A stretch of 34,168 nt of DNA, from contig JAGQVV010000099.1 in assembly GCA_020437805.1 (NCBI GenBank), positions 1-34,168 of the forward strand, in the 5' to 3' direction. This document shows, piece after piece, positions 1 through 6,922 of the stretch. The stretch is from Flavobacteriales bacterium. Lineage in GTDB: Bacteria; Bacteroidota; Bacteroidia; Flavobacteriales_F; PHOS-HE28. Made by a program: the position numbers and the translations under genes. Every line of letters starts with the position of its first letter. The first letter of the stretch is position 1. The notes below the pieces were generated by a model, which was not told the DNA's origin, searched no databases, and saw only the letters and a list, made by a program, of their open reading frames with translations.

Positions 1-147
1 CAGCACGATGCTGATGTGGATCCGGTCCGGGACCACTTGCATTTCGGCGGTGCCGCTCACTTCGATATATGGTAGGTGTGCGTTCTGCTGGGCGAATATT
101 GCGGCGCTGTTCGCCGTGAGGAGGAAAGCAGTGAGGATGCGGATCAT
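1..147 (-). CDS. SIMPL-domain (DUF541) periplasmic protein, N-terminal fragment
   Basis: The first 49 codons of a gene that runs off the left edge. The start is the ATG at 147 on the minus strand. Residues 1-20 look like a Sec signal peptide ending near AAIFAQ, followed by YIEVSGTAEMQVVPDRIHIS. That stretch matches the usual opening of the SIMPL/DUF541 family, in which a VxGxGxxxxxPD pattern precedes the first strand. Family members are secreted or periplasmic proteins, some linked to oxidative-stress defence (E. coli YggE); the biochemical role is unclear. It is divergent from the outer-membrane protein gene starting at 328. The family call is an inference from a short stretch, since the body of the protein is outside the window. 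Confidence 0.7.
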   Translation of the reverse strand, partial: MIRILTAFLLTANSAAIFAQQNAHLPYIEVSGTAEMQVVPDRIHISIVL

Positions 148-289
148 GGTGCCGGTGTTGGTGCGAAGGATGAACGCCTGTCAGGTGGAGAATCGTACGC
201 GGAGGATCACCTCGGTGCTGAACGCGATCGATCGACGGCCTACCCATGGGGACGGACTTTGCGCGATACTGTTGCAAGGGATCGTGGTG

Positions 290-323
290 TTGGTAGGGCG
301 ATCGCGACAACCGACTATGTTTG
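290..323 (+). promoter_or_regulatory. Bacteroidota-type promoter for the gene at 328
   Basis: TTG at 290-292 and TATGTTTG at 316-323 are separated by 23 bases, within the usual spacing of the Bacteroidota -33/-7 consensus (TTG, TAnnTTTG). The -7 element ends only 4 bases before the ATG at 328, so the transcript would be leaderless or nearly so. Inferred from motif match only. Confidence 0.5.
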
Positions 324-327
324 ATGA

Positions 328-1476
328 ATGCCCAGCGCCCTACGCCACCTGTTGGTATCGGTGTTCCTTACTTCGTTGATCCCGGGCAAGGCGCAAACGG
401 ACCTCGATGCGATGTTGGAGCGATCCGTGCCGAATTGCAACGATGTCGGGCTGAACGCCTTACGGATCATCAGCCGCACTTACGCTGCGGGCGACCTGGA
501 TTCCACGGCCTTGGTGCTGGCCGCATGGAAGAAGAAATGTCCGGACGAACCCGCCTTCAGGGTGGACCTTCTACTGCACTTGGAGACCGATTCGGCGGTG
601 CGTCCGCTCTTGAACGAGCAAGGTTTCGCATGGCTTTGGGTGTACGCGAATATGGCCTCCTTGCCGCTTGAGGTGCTCCAGCGCGAAGCACCCGTATTCC
701 ATGATCTGATGTCCTTTACCCGTCCGTGGGCCAATGAACTGCGCTTGAAATACGCACCGGGGACCTTGGAATACGACCTGTGCACCACCTATGGGCCCGA
801 CCCCGGCCATCTCTTCCAACGCTTACAGGACCCTGACTTCCCGGACATGGACCTGCGCATCCGGTATGCCGAGGAGGTGGCGAAGTACACGGACCTCGGC
901 GAGCTCCATGGATCGTTGTTCACGGGGATCTGGCTGCCCACCGGCGACCTGGAGCCCTTGGGATCGCACCCCACTTTCGGCTTCCAGATTGGCGGCAAAC
1001 GCAGGCAACTCTCCTATGACCTTACCGTGGCCTTCAATTTCGGAAGTTCGGGTCAGGTGTACAACGCCAAGCGTAACATCGATGCCGACAGCACCCAGCG
1101 CACTTCGTACTTCTTCGGTACGGAAGCCAGTGTGGACTTCGGGTGGGATATACTGGACCGAGGAGCACACGAGATCCAGGTGAACGCGGGTGTCGGGTAC
1201 ATGGGCTTCGACGCCTTTGAGGCCGAGAAGGATGTGGAGGACATGGCCGGCAGCACGGCCGTACTGGACCTGAGCGCAGGGCTAACCTACCGCCGCTACC
1301 TTACCTCTTGGAGCTACCTCGGGCTACAAGTGAAATACCACTATGTGGACTTTGCCAAGAGCGGGATCGTGGACATGCACAGCAGCCCGATCACGGTCCG
1401 GGTCATGTACGGTGGCTTGGTCAACCTGCGCAAGCAAAACGGGATTACCGCACTTCGGTACAAGTACCGGCAATGA
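328..1476 (+). CDS. Secreted outer-membrane beta-barrel-like protein, unknown function
   Basis: 382 residues. The start at 328 gives a signal peptide (hydrophobic LLVSVFLTSLIPG, cleavage near KAQT). Residues about 25-185 are non-repetitive and probably helical. From about residue 190 to the end the sequence alternates polar and aromatic residues in short strands (for example YDLTVAFNFG, SYFFGTEASVDFGW, VNAGVGYMGF, YLGLQVKYHYVDF), as in an 8- to 10-strand outer-membrane barrel. I do not recognise a named family. A helical N-terminal domain followed by a small barrel suggests an outer-membrane anchored protein. It is divergent from the SIMPL gene and convergent with the Kelch gene (64 bases between stops). 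Confidence 0.7.
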   Translation: MPSALRHLLVSVFLTSLIPGKAQTDLDAMLERSVPNCNDVGLNALRIISRTYAAGDLDSTALVLAAWKKKCPDEPAFRVDLLLHLETDSAVRPLLNEQGFAWLWVYANMASLPLEVLQREAPVFHDLMSFTRPWANELRLKYAPGTLEYDLCTTYGPDPGHLFQRLQDPDFPDMDLRIRYAEEVAKYTDLGELHGSLFTGIWLPTGDLEPLGSHPTFGFQIGGKRRQLSYDLTVAFNFGSSGQVYNAKRNIDADSTQRTSYFFGTEASVDFGWDILDRGAHEIQVNAGVGYMGFDAFEAEKDVEDMAGSTAVLDLSAGLTYRRYLTSWSYLGLQVKYHYVDFAKSGIVDMHSSPITVRVMYGGLVNLRKQNGITALRYKYRQ

Positions 1477-1540
1477 AATGGTGCGGTTGAGTTCGTTGGA
1501 CAACAGCGTCCAGGTTGCGTAGGACACACGTTGCCCGCTC

Positions 1541-2719
1541 TCACTCCAACACCACGAACTTCCACGAGAACAAAGCACCGTTCGGTTCAATGAGGTTGAG
1601 GACGTATGTTCCGTTCGCTACGGCACCCAAGGCGATTCGGCCCCTCGTTATGGACCCTTCAGCCACCATGCGGCCATCGGTGTCCATGACCCTGAACCGC
1701 CCCACCCGGCCTTGCTTCCAGCCATCCACCACGATCTCGGATCCGTTCCGGAACGGACGGAAACGCTCATCCGCTTGTTCCTGAAGGCCGATGGCGCCTT
1801 TGACGTACGCCCAACATTGCGCCGATGCGCCGGAGCTTGCACCACCAGTGGCCACGTAGCCCGCATTGTCGGTAGCGAAACCCACAGGGGTGTATGTTCC
1901 AAAACCGCCAAAGTCCGAGATCGCGGTCCAAACATCCGTCAACGGGTCGTAGCTGTAGAAATCGGTGAACCGGTCGCTTCCATCCCAACCACCGCCAGCG
2001 TAGGCCAAACCGCCCAGTACAAAGCCACATCCGGTACGTCGCTCGGGGCCGGGCATATCCGACTTCCGTGTCCATGAGTCGATGGCAGGGTCATACTCCC
2101 ACACATCCCTGGAAGCGAAATTCGCGGAAGCATCATTGCCGCCTATGATGTAACCCTTACCGCCCAAGGACAAGGCGATGGTTCCGGAGCGACCTGCCGC
2201 TGGCAAAGAAGCGCGGATGGTCCATTGGTCCGTGCCAGGGTCATAGGCCCATAGTTCGTTGCTATAGGAATTGCTCGGCGTACTACCACCGAACACGTAT
2301 AGGATGCCGTTCATGGAGAAAGCGCTGGAGTATGCCAGTCCCACACCGGGCTTGGAGGCCTTCCGGGTCCACTGGAAAGTGCTTGCATCAAAGGACCACA
2401 GCGCGCTGGAATACTGACCGCCGACCCCGGTACGACCACCGTAGACGTATCCTTTCCCATCCAGCGCTGCACCGGCACAAGCCCGTGCGATGGTGCCTGG
2501 GAAGGTGCCGGCCGAGCCCCACACATCAAGGCTTGGGGTATACCTCCAGAGGATGTTCTGTGCAGTTGCACCATCGTGCCCACCGAACACGAAGCCATGC
2601 TCGCCAACCGCGAATCCCGTGGCATCCAACAACGCCATACCCACATCGGCGCGTTGATCCCACAATTGGCCGTGGAGCAAGCTGCTCACGAGAAAGGCTG
2701 AACAAAGAATGGCGCGCAT
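1541..2719 (-). CDS. Kelch-repeat beta-propeller protein with T9SS C-terminal sorting domain
   Basis: 392 residues from the ATG at 2719, chosen because it begins a clear signal peptide (MRAILCSAFLVSSLLHGQ). The reading frame stays open upstream, but that part has no signal peptide and overlaps the next gene. About six Kelch repeats are visible between residues 25 and 310, each with a GG doublet followed about 25 residues later by Y/W-x-x-x-x-x-W (YVFGGSTPSN, LWAYDPGTDQW, VWEYDPAIDSW, FYSYDPLTDVW). They should form one propeller, a common ligand- or polysaccharide-binding scaffold. The last 80 residues are a T9SS type-A sorting domain (VMDTDGRMVAEG, GTYVLNLIEPNG, terminal KFVVLE). The protein is therefore probably exported to the cell surface or medium. 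Its ligand is unknown. Confidence 0.88.
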   Translation of the reverse strand: MRAILCSAFLVSSLLHGQLWDQRADVGMALLDATGFAVGEHGFVFGGHDGATAQNILWRYTPSLDVWGSAGTFPGTIARACAGAALDGKGYVYGGRTGVGGQYSSALWSFDASTFQWTRKASKPGVGLAYSSAFSMNGILYVFGGSTPSNSYSNELWAYDPGTDQWTIRASLPAAGRSGTIALSLGGKGYIIGGNDASANFASRDVWEYDPAIDSWTRKSDMPGPERRTGCGFVLGGLAYAGGGWDGSDRFTDFYSYDPLTDVWTAISDFGGFGTYTPVGFATDNAGYVATGGASSGASAQCWAYVKGAIGLQEQADERFRPFRNGSEIVVDGWKQGRVGRFRVMDTDGRMVAEGSITRGRIALGAVANGTYVLNLIEPNGALFSWKFVVLE

Positions 2720-2793
2720 GATGACCCGGATATGGCATCCAAAATACGCTCGAATTGCATCGGCGCTACCAATGCCACGCAAAACCCTCGATC

Positions 2794-3093
2794 TCAGCAA
2801 CCGCCCACCCGCAACGGTGGTGCAGCAGTAGGTCGCGGTGCCTCGATCCGGAAGAACTCCTTGCTGAAACTGCCCGGGGCATCGGCCGCTGGTGCGAGCA
2901 GGGTCTTCATATTCTCCGACTCCACCGGACGGATGACCGGAGCGGACCATGGTGTAGCATCGGCCTTGGCTTTGGGAGCTTCCTTCGTCTTGGTGGATGG
3001 TACCACTACCGCGCCTACCAATACTCGCTCCGCGCTTTGTGCCGAAGTGGACAGGAAGGCCAAGCAGGCCACAAGACTGATGAAGTTGCGCAT
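2794..3093 (-). CDS. Small secreted protein of unknown function
   Basis: 99 residues. It starts with a convincing signal peptide (MRNFISLVACLAFLSTSAQS). The mature part is short, rich in Ala, Pro and Lys, and ends in VGGC. It contains no domain I recognise. The gene lies 74 bases upstream of the Kelch/T9SS gene on the same strand, so the two could be cotranscribed, although a separate promoter may lie between them. The mature part looks disordered, which weakens the case for a folded product. The signal peptide and the lack of a competing gene on the other strand support a real gene. Confidence 0.55.
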   Translation of the reverse strand: MRNFISLVACLAFLSTSAQSAERVLVGAVVVPSTKTKEAPKAKADATPWSAPVIRPVESENMKTLLAPAADAPGSFSKEFFRIEAPRPTAAPPLRVGGC

Positions 3094-3243
3094 AACGAAA
3101 TGGTTTGAGGCAAGGTACGATGCGTGGTTCGGGGATCCGAAGGCCTTGCATCACGCTCGGTCACAGGGACAACGCTTGGTCACCTCCCCGGACCCTTTTC
3201 AGCCTTTCCCGTAGTTTCGAACGGAACACGAAACCAGAACGAC

Positions 3244-3615
3244 ATGCAACTCGGTGCTTTCTCCGTCAGCCTAGCCGTAAAGGACCTGCAAGCCTCCAAG
3301 ACCTTCTACGAAGCCTTGGGCTTTTCCGCGTTCGGCGGGGACATGGCCAAGAACTACCTGATCATGAAGAACGGGAACGCCTTGGTGGGCCTGTTCCAAG
3401 GGATGTTCCCGAACAACATCCTCACCTTCAATCCGGGTTGGGACGAGAGCGCCAACACACTCGAGCGGTTCGACGATGTACGCACGATCCAAAAGCTCCT
3501 GAAGGCCGCAGGCATCAAGGTGGAGAACGAGGCGGACGAAAGTACCAGCGGTCCGGCCAGCTTCGTGGTGATCGACCCGGACGGCAACGCGGTACTGATC
3601 GACCAGCACGTCTGA
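3244..3615 (+). CDS. VOC-family (glyoxalase/bleomycin resistance-like) protein
   Basis: 123 residues from the ATG at 3244. The frame is open further upstream, but the conserved fold begins at this methionine. The protein is a single VOC module made of two beta-alpha-beta-beta-beta halves: FSVSLAVKDLQASKTFYEALGF opens the first (KDLQASKTFYEALGF is the typical start), and ASFVVIDPDGNAVLIDQHV closes the second with the usual DPDGN turn. VOC proteins are metal-dependent lyases, dioxygenases or resistance proteins, and the substrate cannot be read from sequence. A TAGTTTCG element at 3212-3219 may be its -7 box. Its stop TGA abuts the stop of the convergent thioredoxin-like gene with no base between. 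Confidence 0.85.
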   Translation: MQLGAFSVSLAVKDLQASKTFYEALGFSAFGGDMAKNYLIMKNGNALVGLFQGMFPNNILTFNPGWDESANTLERFDDVRTIQKLLKAAGIKVENEADESTSGPASFVVIDPDGNAVLIDQHV

Positions 3616-4233
3616 TCAACCCACAGGAACGGCCTGTGCCAAGGCAAGCAATTCCTGCTGTACGGAGACCCCGGCATCATCGAAGTACCAGCGATGCAGC
3701 TTCTCCTTCGTGGCCTCGGCATCGCGCTGGTCCAAGGGCGTTGAGAGGTGGTCGGTGTAGAGCACCTGCGCATCGGCCGGGCGCGGTCCCCAAGTGTACA
3801 GTTCCTCTTGGGTGGCATCGTCCCACACGATCAGCTTCGGGATGCTGCGCCCTCCGTTGGTGCGGTAGCGGTCCATGATCGGCAGGTGCTCATCCCGCAG
3901 GATGAACCGCAAGGTGACCCCGGGCATGCGCTCCGCCATGGCAGCGATGATGGGATTGCACTGGGCGGCATCGCCACACCACGCTTCGGTGATCACCAGC
4001 CAGGTCTGAGAAACAGCGGTAGGCAAGCCGTCCTGCACTTCGGGTAGCAGCTTCAGGGTCTTCAGCCAGCGGCGGCTGCGCGAGAGGTTGAGCTTGGTGT
4101 AGGCCAACAGCGCCTCGCTCTGGTCAGGCCCGGTGGTGCGCCCTTCGGCCACGAGGCGCGCGAAGAGTTCCATGTATGCTTCCCACGTCATGCCATTGGC
4201 GGCCGCGTGGATCTGGTCCTGGGGTACGGGCAT
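3616..4233 (-). CDS. Thioredoxin-like fold protein (Thioredoxin_9 type) with WCGD motif
   Basis: 205 residues. The core TWLVITEAWCGDAAQCNPI (about residues 77-95) is the WCGD signature of the Thioredoxin_9-type cytosolic proteins common in Bacteroidota. SIPKLIVWD (about 136-144) holds the cis-proline region. There is no CXXC: the two cysteines, C86 and C92, are separated by five residues. A classical disulfide reductase mechanism is therefore uncertain. There is no signal peptide, so it is probably cytoplasmic. The N-terminal 70 residues are helical and charged, as in relatives. It is convergent with the VOC gene and shares the hexamer TGATCA that encodes both stops. The 123 bases upstream, before the TPR lipoprotein's end, hold nothing I recognise. 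Confidence 0.8.
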   Translation of the reverse strand: MPVPQDQIHAAANGMTWEAYMELFARLVAEGRTTGPDQSEALLAYTKLNLSRSRRWLKTLKLLPEVQDGLPTAVSQTWLVITEAWCGDAAQCNPIIAAMAERMPGVTLRFILRDEHLPIMDRYRTNGGRSIPKLIVWDDATQEELYTWGPRPADAQVLYTDHLSTPLDQRDAEATKEKLHRWYFDDAGVSVQQELLALAQAVPVG

Positions 4234-4356
4234 AGGGTTGGTCGTTCGGTTCGGCGCGAGACCACGGGCCCACCAAGGGCACGGGATCGACCCACATCAG
4301 GTCGCGCGGAGGTGCGGTTCCTGACGGGGCACCATTGTCACGAGCACGGGAAGGGG

Positions 4357-4905
4357 TTACTGCACCGCCACGCCACTGTCCTGTTCCATTTGTTTGAAGC
4401 GCTCGATGAGCTCCTCATCGGTGTACATGAGGTTATCGATCATGGCGCGGGCATCCTTCGCGAAGGGGTGGTCCGGGTAGCGGTTGATCACTTCCTCATA
4501 GGCGGTCTTCGCCTCACCGCGCTGGTCCAATTCGCTATCGATGGTGAACGCCTTCAGGTAGTACACATCGGGCAAGCGGTACCAGTTGCCATAGTCGGTG
4601 ATGATGCGATCGTAGAGGCGTATGCTTTGGGCGCCGTCGTGCATGCTTTTGGACAGGTTCGCTGCGCGGAAGAGGTACTCTGGTGCCATGCTGTCCAGCT
4701 GGTGCGCGTTGGCGTATGCCTTGTACACATCCAGCAGGGCTTGTGCGCGCCGCAGGTCGAAGGTGCTGCTTTCGAAAACGGAATCCTCCATGAGGCGGAT
4801 GCGTTCGTTGGCATCCCTTGGTGTTTCGGGAGCATCGCTTCCACCGCAGGCCACCATCAGCGCGAGGAACGGCAACAGGATCGGATACTTCATGGATCGC
4901 ATCAT
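4357..4905 (-). CDS. TPR-like lipoprotein
   Basis: 182 residues. A lipoprotein signal is clear: hydrophobic LLPFLALMVAC with C20 as the lipidated cysteine, then GGSDAPE. Residues 25-170 are helical with tetratricopeptide-like pairs (YLFRAANLSKSMHDGAQSI, AKTAYEEVINRYPDHPFAKD). The PDHPFAKDA segment resembles the repeats of YbgF/BamD-type proteins. It is a likely periplasmic-facing scaffold, function unknown. The start ATG (4905-4903) overlaps the def stop as ATGA, implying translational coupling to def. A later in-frame ATG four codons downstream is an alternative start. Confidence 0.8.
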   Translation of the reverse strand: MMRSMKYPILLPFLALMVACGGSDAPETPRDANERIRLMEDSVFESSTFDLRRAQALLDVYKAYANAHQLDSMAPEYLFRAANLSKSMHDGAQSIRLYDRIITDYGNWYRLPDVYYLKAFTIDSELDQRGEAKTAYEEVINRYPDHPFAKDARAMIDNLMYTDEELIERFKQMEQDSGVAVQ

Positions 4906-5483
4906 TTCACAGGGGTGAATCGCATTTTGTACTTCACATCGGTCTTGCCACGTGAGATATCGCGCAGCTTGCCGTTCAACAGGCGACGGCGAAGCGGTGC
5001 AAGGTGGTCCACGAAAAGGATGCCATCCAAGTGGTCATGCTCATGCTGGATCACGCGTGCCGCGAATCCGGTGAACACCTCCTCGTGCTCCGTGAAGTTC
5101 TCGTCCTGGTATTGCAGCACGATACGCTCCTCGCGGAACACCTCTTCGCGGATGTTCGGGATGCTGAGGCAGCCTTCCTCAAAGCCCCACTCCTCCCCGT
5201 CCTCTTCCACGATGTAAGGATTGATGAAGACTTTCTTGAAATCCTTCAAGTGGGCCTCTTCGGTGGGTGTACCATCCTCATCCTCGGCGAAAGGTGAAGC
5301 GTCCACGATGAACAAGCGTATGCTTTGTCCGATCTGTGGAGCAGCGAGACCCACACCGTTGGCGGCATACATGGTCTCGAACATGTCGGCGACGAGTTCC
5401 TTCAGGCCAGGATGGCCGGGTTCGATGTCCTGCGCCATTTTCTTCAGGACGGGGTCGCCAAAGGCGCGAATGGGTAGGATCAT
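4902..5483 (-). CDS. def: Peptide deformylase
   Basis: 193 residues from the ATG at 5483. The open frame continues upstream but only this start gives the family N-terminus (MILPIRAFGDPVL). All three motifs are present: GVGLAAPQ (43-50), EGCLS (103-107) and QHEHDHLDG (146-154). These supply the metal ligands C106, H147 and H151 and the catalytic E148. The enzyme removes the N-formyl group from nascent proteins in the cytosol. Residues 64-80 form an acidic loop (FAEDEDGTPTEE), common in Bacteroidota deformylases. A TACTTTTG -7 element lies 12 bases upstream at 5495-5502. The gene follows ruvX by 79 bases and is coupled by ATGA to the TPR lipoprotein. Confidence 0.97.
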   Translation of the reverse strand: MILPIRAFGDPVLKKMAQDIEPGHPGLKELVADMFETMYAANGVGLAAPQIGQSIRLFIVDASPFAEDEDGTPTEEAHLKDFKKVFINPYIVEEDGEEWGFEEGCLSIPNIREEVFREERIVLQYQDENFTEHEEVFTGFAARVIQHEHDHLDGILFVDHLAPLRRRLLNGKLRDISRGKTDVKYKMRFTPVK

Positions 5484-5494
5484 GTTGAGAGGTG

Positions 5495-5502
5495 CAAAAG
5501 TA
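5495..5502 (-). promoter_or_regulatory. -7 promoter element of def
   Basis: Minus-strand TACTTTTG followed by CACC, a full match to TAnnTTTG. It is 12 bases from the def start, giving a very short leader. No clear TTG is seen at the expected -33 position. Confidence 0.45.
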
Positions 5503-5562
5503 AGATGCGCGGGTGGCAGGTTGCAGGTGGAAGCGAAGCGTTGCTCTTGCCTTTGCCTCTTG

Positions 5563-5988
5563 CTATGGCCCTTTGCCTCCTGACCGTTCCATCCACCCTT
5601 GCAGCAGGATCGTCGCGCTGATCCGGTCCAATTGACCTTTCTCGCGGCGTGCCATACGGCCTTTGCCACTGGCCAAAAGGGTCTGCTGGGCCATGCGGCT
5701 GGTGAATCGCTCGTCCACGGTCTCCACCCAAAGCGCAGGAAACGACTTCTTCAACGCCTCCACGAACTGATGCACGTTGCCGGTGACATCGGTCGGTGTG
5801 CCATCCAGGTTCTTTGGGAGTCCCACCACGAAACCATCCACCTGGTCCTTGGCGACATAGGCCTTGAGGTAGTCCATCAGCTCCTTGGAATCGACCGTAT
5901 CCAGCGCTGTGGCGATGATGCGCAGCGGATCGGTGACGGCAAGACCGGTGCGTTTGAGGCCGAAGTCGATGGCAATGACGCGGGGCAT
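5563..5988 (-). CDS. ruvX: Holliday-junction resolvase-like pre-16S rRNA nuclease (YqgF)
   Basis: 141 residues, the normal YqgF length, from the ATG at 5988. The protein opens with the RNase H-like motif MPRVIAIDFGLKRTGLAVTD, containing the first catalytic aspartate (D8 in AIDFG). Then come DGFVVGLPKNLDGT and VETVDERFTS, the conserved YqgF signatures. The family processes the 5' end of 16S rRNA in E. coli; an older annotation is Holliday-junction resolvase. It is first in a minus-strand run ruvX-def-TPR lipoprotein and divergent from dapD (49 bases between starts). A longer open frame extends upstream into dapD and is rejected. Confidence 0.95.
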   Translation of the reverse strand: MPRVIAIDFGLKRTGLAVTDPLRIIATALDTVDSKELMDYLKAYVAKDQVDGFVVGLPKNLDGTPTDVTGNVHQFVEALKKSFPALWVETVDERFTSRMAQQTLLASGKGRMARREKGQLDRISATILLQGWMERSGGKGP

Positions 5989-5993
5989 GGGTG

Positions 5994-6022
5994 CGAAGGT
6001 CGGGCAAGGGCGCCCATCTTTG
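5994..6022. promoter_or_regulatory. Divergent -7-like elements for ruvX and dapD
   Basis: Minus-strand GACCTTCG followed by CACC (5994-6001) points to ruvX, and plus-strand CATCTTTG followed by TGGTCC (6015-6022) points to dapD. Both match the loose pattern nAnnTTYG seen before many genes here. Neither has a convincing TTG at -33, so the assignments are tentative. Confidence 0.3.
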
Positions 6023-6037
6023 TGGTCCACCGTTGCA

Positions 6038-6919
6038 ATGGACCTGAACGCGGAACGCATGCATGAACTGATCGAGAAGGCTTGGAAGGACCGCGCGATG
6101 TTGCGCGATGAGGAAGTGGTGATCGCCATTGAAGGTGTGATCGAGAAACTGGACCGCGGCGAATTGCGGGTGGCCGAGCCCTCGGCTCCGCTCGGGCTGA
6201 CTGCCACACCGAGCGGTTCACCTGTCGCGCCGAGCGGAGCCGAGGCGTGGAAGGTGAACGAATGGGTGAAGAAGGCCGTCCTGATGTACTTCCCGATCAA
6301 GCAGATGGTCACGATGGAAGCCGGGCCGTTGGAGTTCCATGACAAGATCCCCTTGAAGCACCGCTACGCCGAATTGGGGGTGCGCGTGGTGCCGCATGCG
6401 ATCGCGCGGCACGGCAGCTACCTCGCTCCGGGTGTTATCCTGATGCCGAGCTACGTGAACATCGGTGCTTACGTGGATGAAGGGACCATGGTTGATACCT
6501 GGGCCACGGTGGGCAGTTGCGCACAGATCGGCAAACACGTTCACCTGAGCGGTGGCGTAGGCATAGGGGGCGTTCTGGAGCCTGTGCAGGCAGCACCCGT
6601 GATCATCGAGGATGGCTGTTTCATCGGCTCACGTGCCATTGTGGTGGAAGGTGTTCATGTAGGCAAGGAAGCCGTGCTGGGAGCGAACGTGGTCCTTACC
6701 GCCAGCACGCGTATCATCGACATCACCGGACCCGTGCCGAAGGAGATGAGAGGGTACGTACCACCGCGTTCCGTGGTGATCCCCGGAACGGTACCGAAGA
6801 AGTTCCCGGCAGGCGAGTACGGCGTGCCTTGTGCATTGATCATCGGTGAGCGCAAGGAGAGCACGGACAAGAAGACGAGCTTGAACGAAGCGCTGCGGGA
6901 GCATGGTGTCGCGGTCTAA
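6038..6919 (+). CDS. dapD: 2,3,4,5-tetrahydropyridine-2,6-dicarboxylate N-succinyltransferase, with in-frame insertion
   Basis: 293 residues. The left-handed beta-helix core is unmistakable: VILMPSYVNIGAYVDEGTMV, TWATVGSCAQIGKHVHLSGG and VGIGGVLEPVQAAP are near-identical to the family. DapD succinylates tetrahydrodipicolinate in the succinylase branch of lysine and meso-diaminopimelate synthesis. Between GELRVAEP and WKVNEWVKKAV, where the E. coli enzyme (as I recall it) has about five residues, this protein has about 23, rich in Ser, Pro, Gly and Ala (residues 48-70). They are encoded by a palindromic DNA element at 6180-6245. The insertion lies in the N-terminal domain before the beta-helix, so activity may be retained. 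The gene is followed after 3 bases by the CorC/HlyC-type gene. Confidence 0.96.
   Translation: MDLNAERMHELIEKAWKDRAMLRDEEVVIAIEGVIEKLDRGELRVAEPSAPLGLTATPSGSPVAPSGAEAWKVNEWVKKAVLMYFPIKQMVTMEAGPLEFHDKIPLKHRYAELGVRVVPHAIARHGSYLAPGVILMPSYVNIGAYVDEGTMVDTWATVGSCAQIGKHVHLSGGVGIGGVLEPVQAAPVIIEDGCFIGSRAIVVEGVHVGKEAVLGANVVLTASTRIIDITGPVPKEMRGYVPPRSVVIPGTVPKKFPAGEYGVPCALIIGERKESTDKKTSLNEALREHGVAV
6180..6245. repeat. Palindromic element inserted in frame in dapD
   Basis: The left arm CCTCGGCTCCGCTCGG (6180-6195) and right arm CCGAGCGGAGCCGAGG (6230-6245) are perfect 16-base inverted complements separated by 34 bases. A third partial copy, CCGAGCGG, sits at 6209-6216. The 66-base element is 22 codons long and adds P48-A70 to DapD without disturbing the frame. 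The arms resemble the dispersed repeat with core CTTCGACTCCGCTCAGGGTGACA that I recall from Bacteroidota genomes, here in a GC-richer form. The repeat is directly visible; the mobile-element interpretation is inference. Confidence 0.85.
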
Positions 6920-6922
6920 CGG

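Noticed and set aside
2720..3154. Upstream extension of the Kelch gene
   Set aside because: The signal peptide begins at 2719, and the extension overlaps the small secreted protein gene in another frame.
4207..5217. Long plus-strand frame opposite def and the TPR lipoprotein
   Set aside because: It has no recognisable motif and lies antisense to def, whose three catalytic motifs are intact. Long shadow frames are expected at this G+C content.
5521..5580. Short repeats of CTTTGCCTC (5551-5559 and 5571-5579) and GCAGGT near the ruvX end
   Set aside because: These are only 9 bases or shorter, in a low-complexity stretch partly inside the ruvX coding region. No structure or repeated unit of note.
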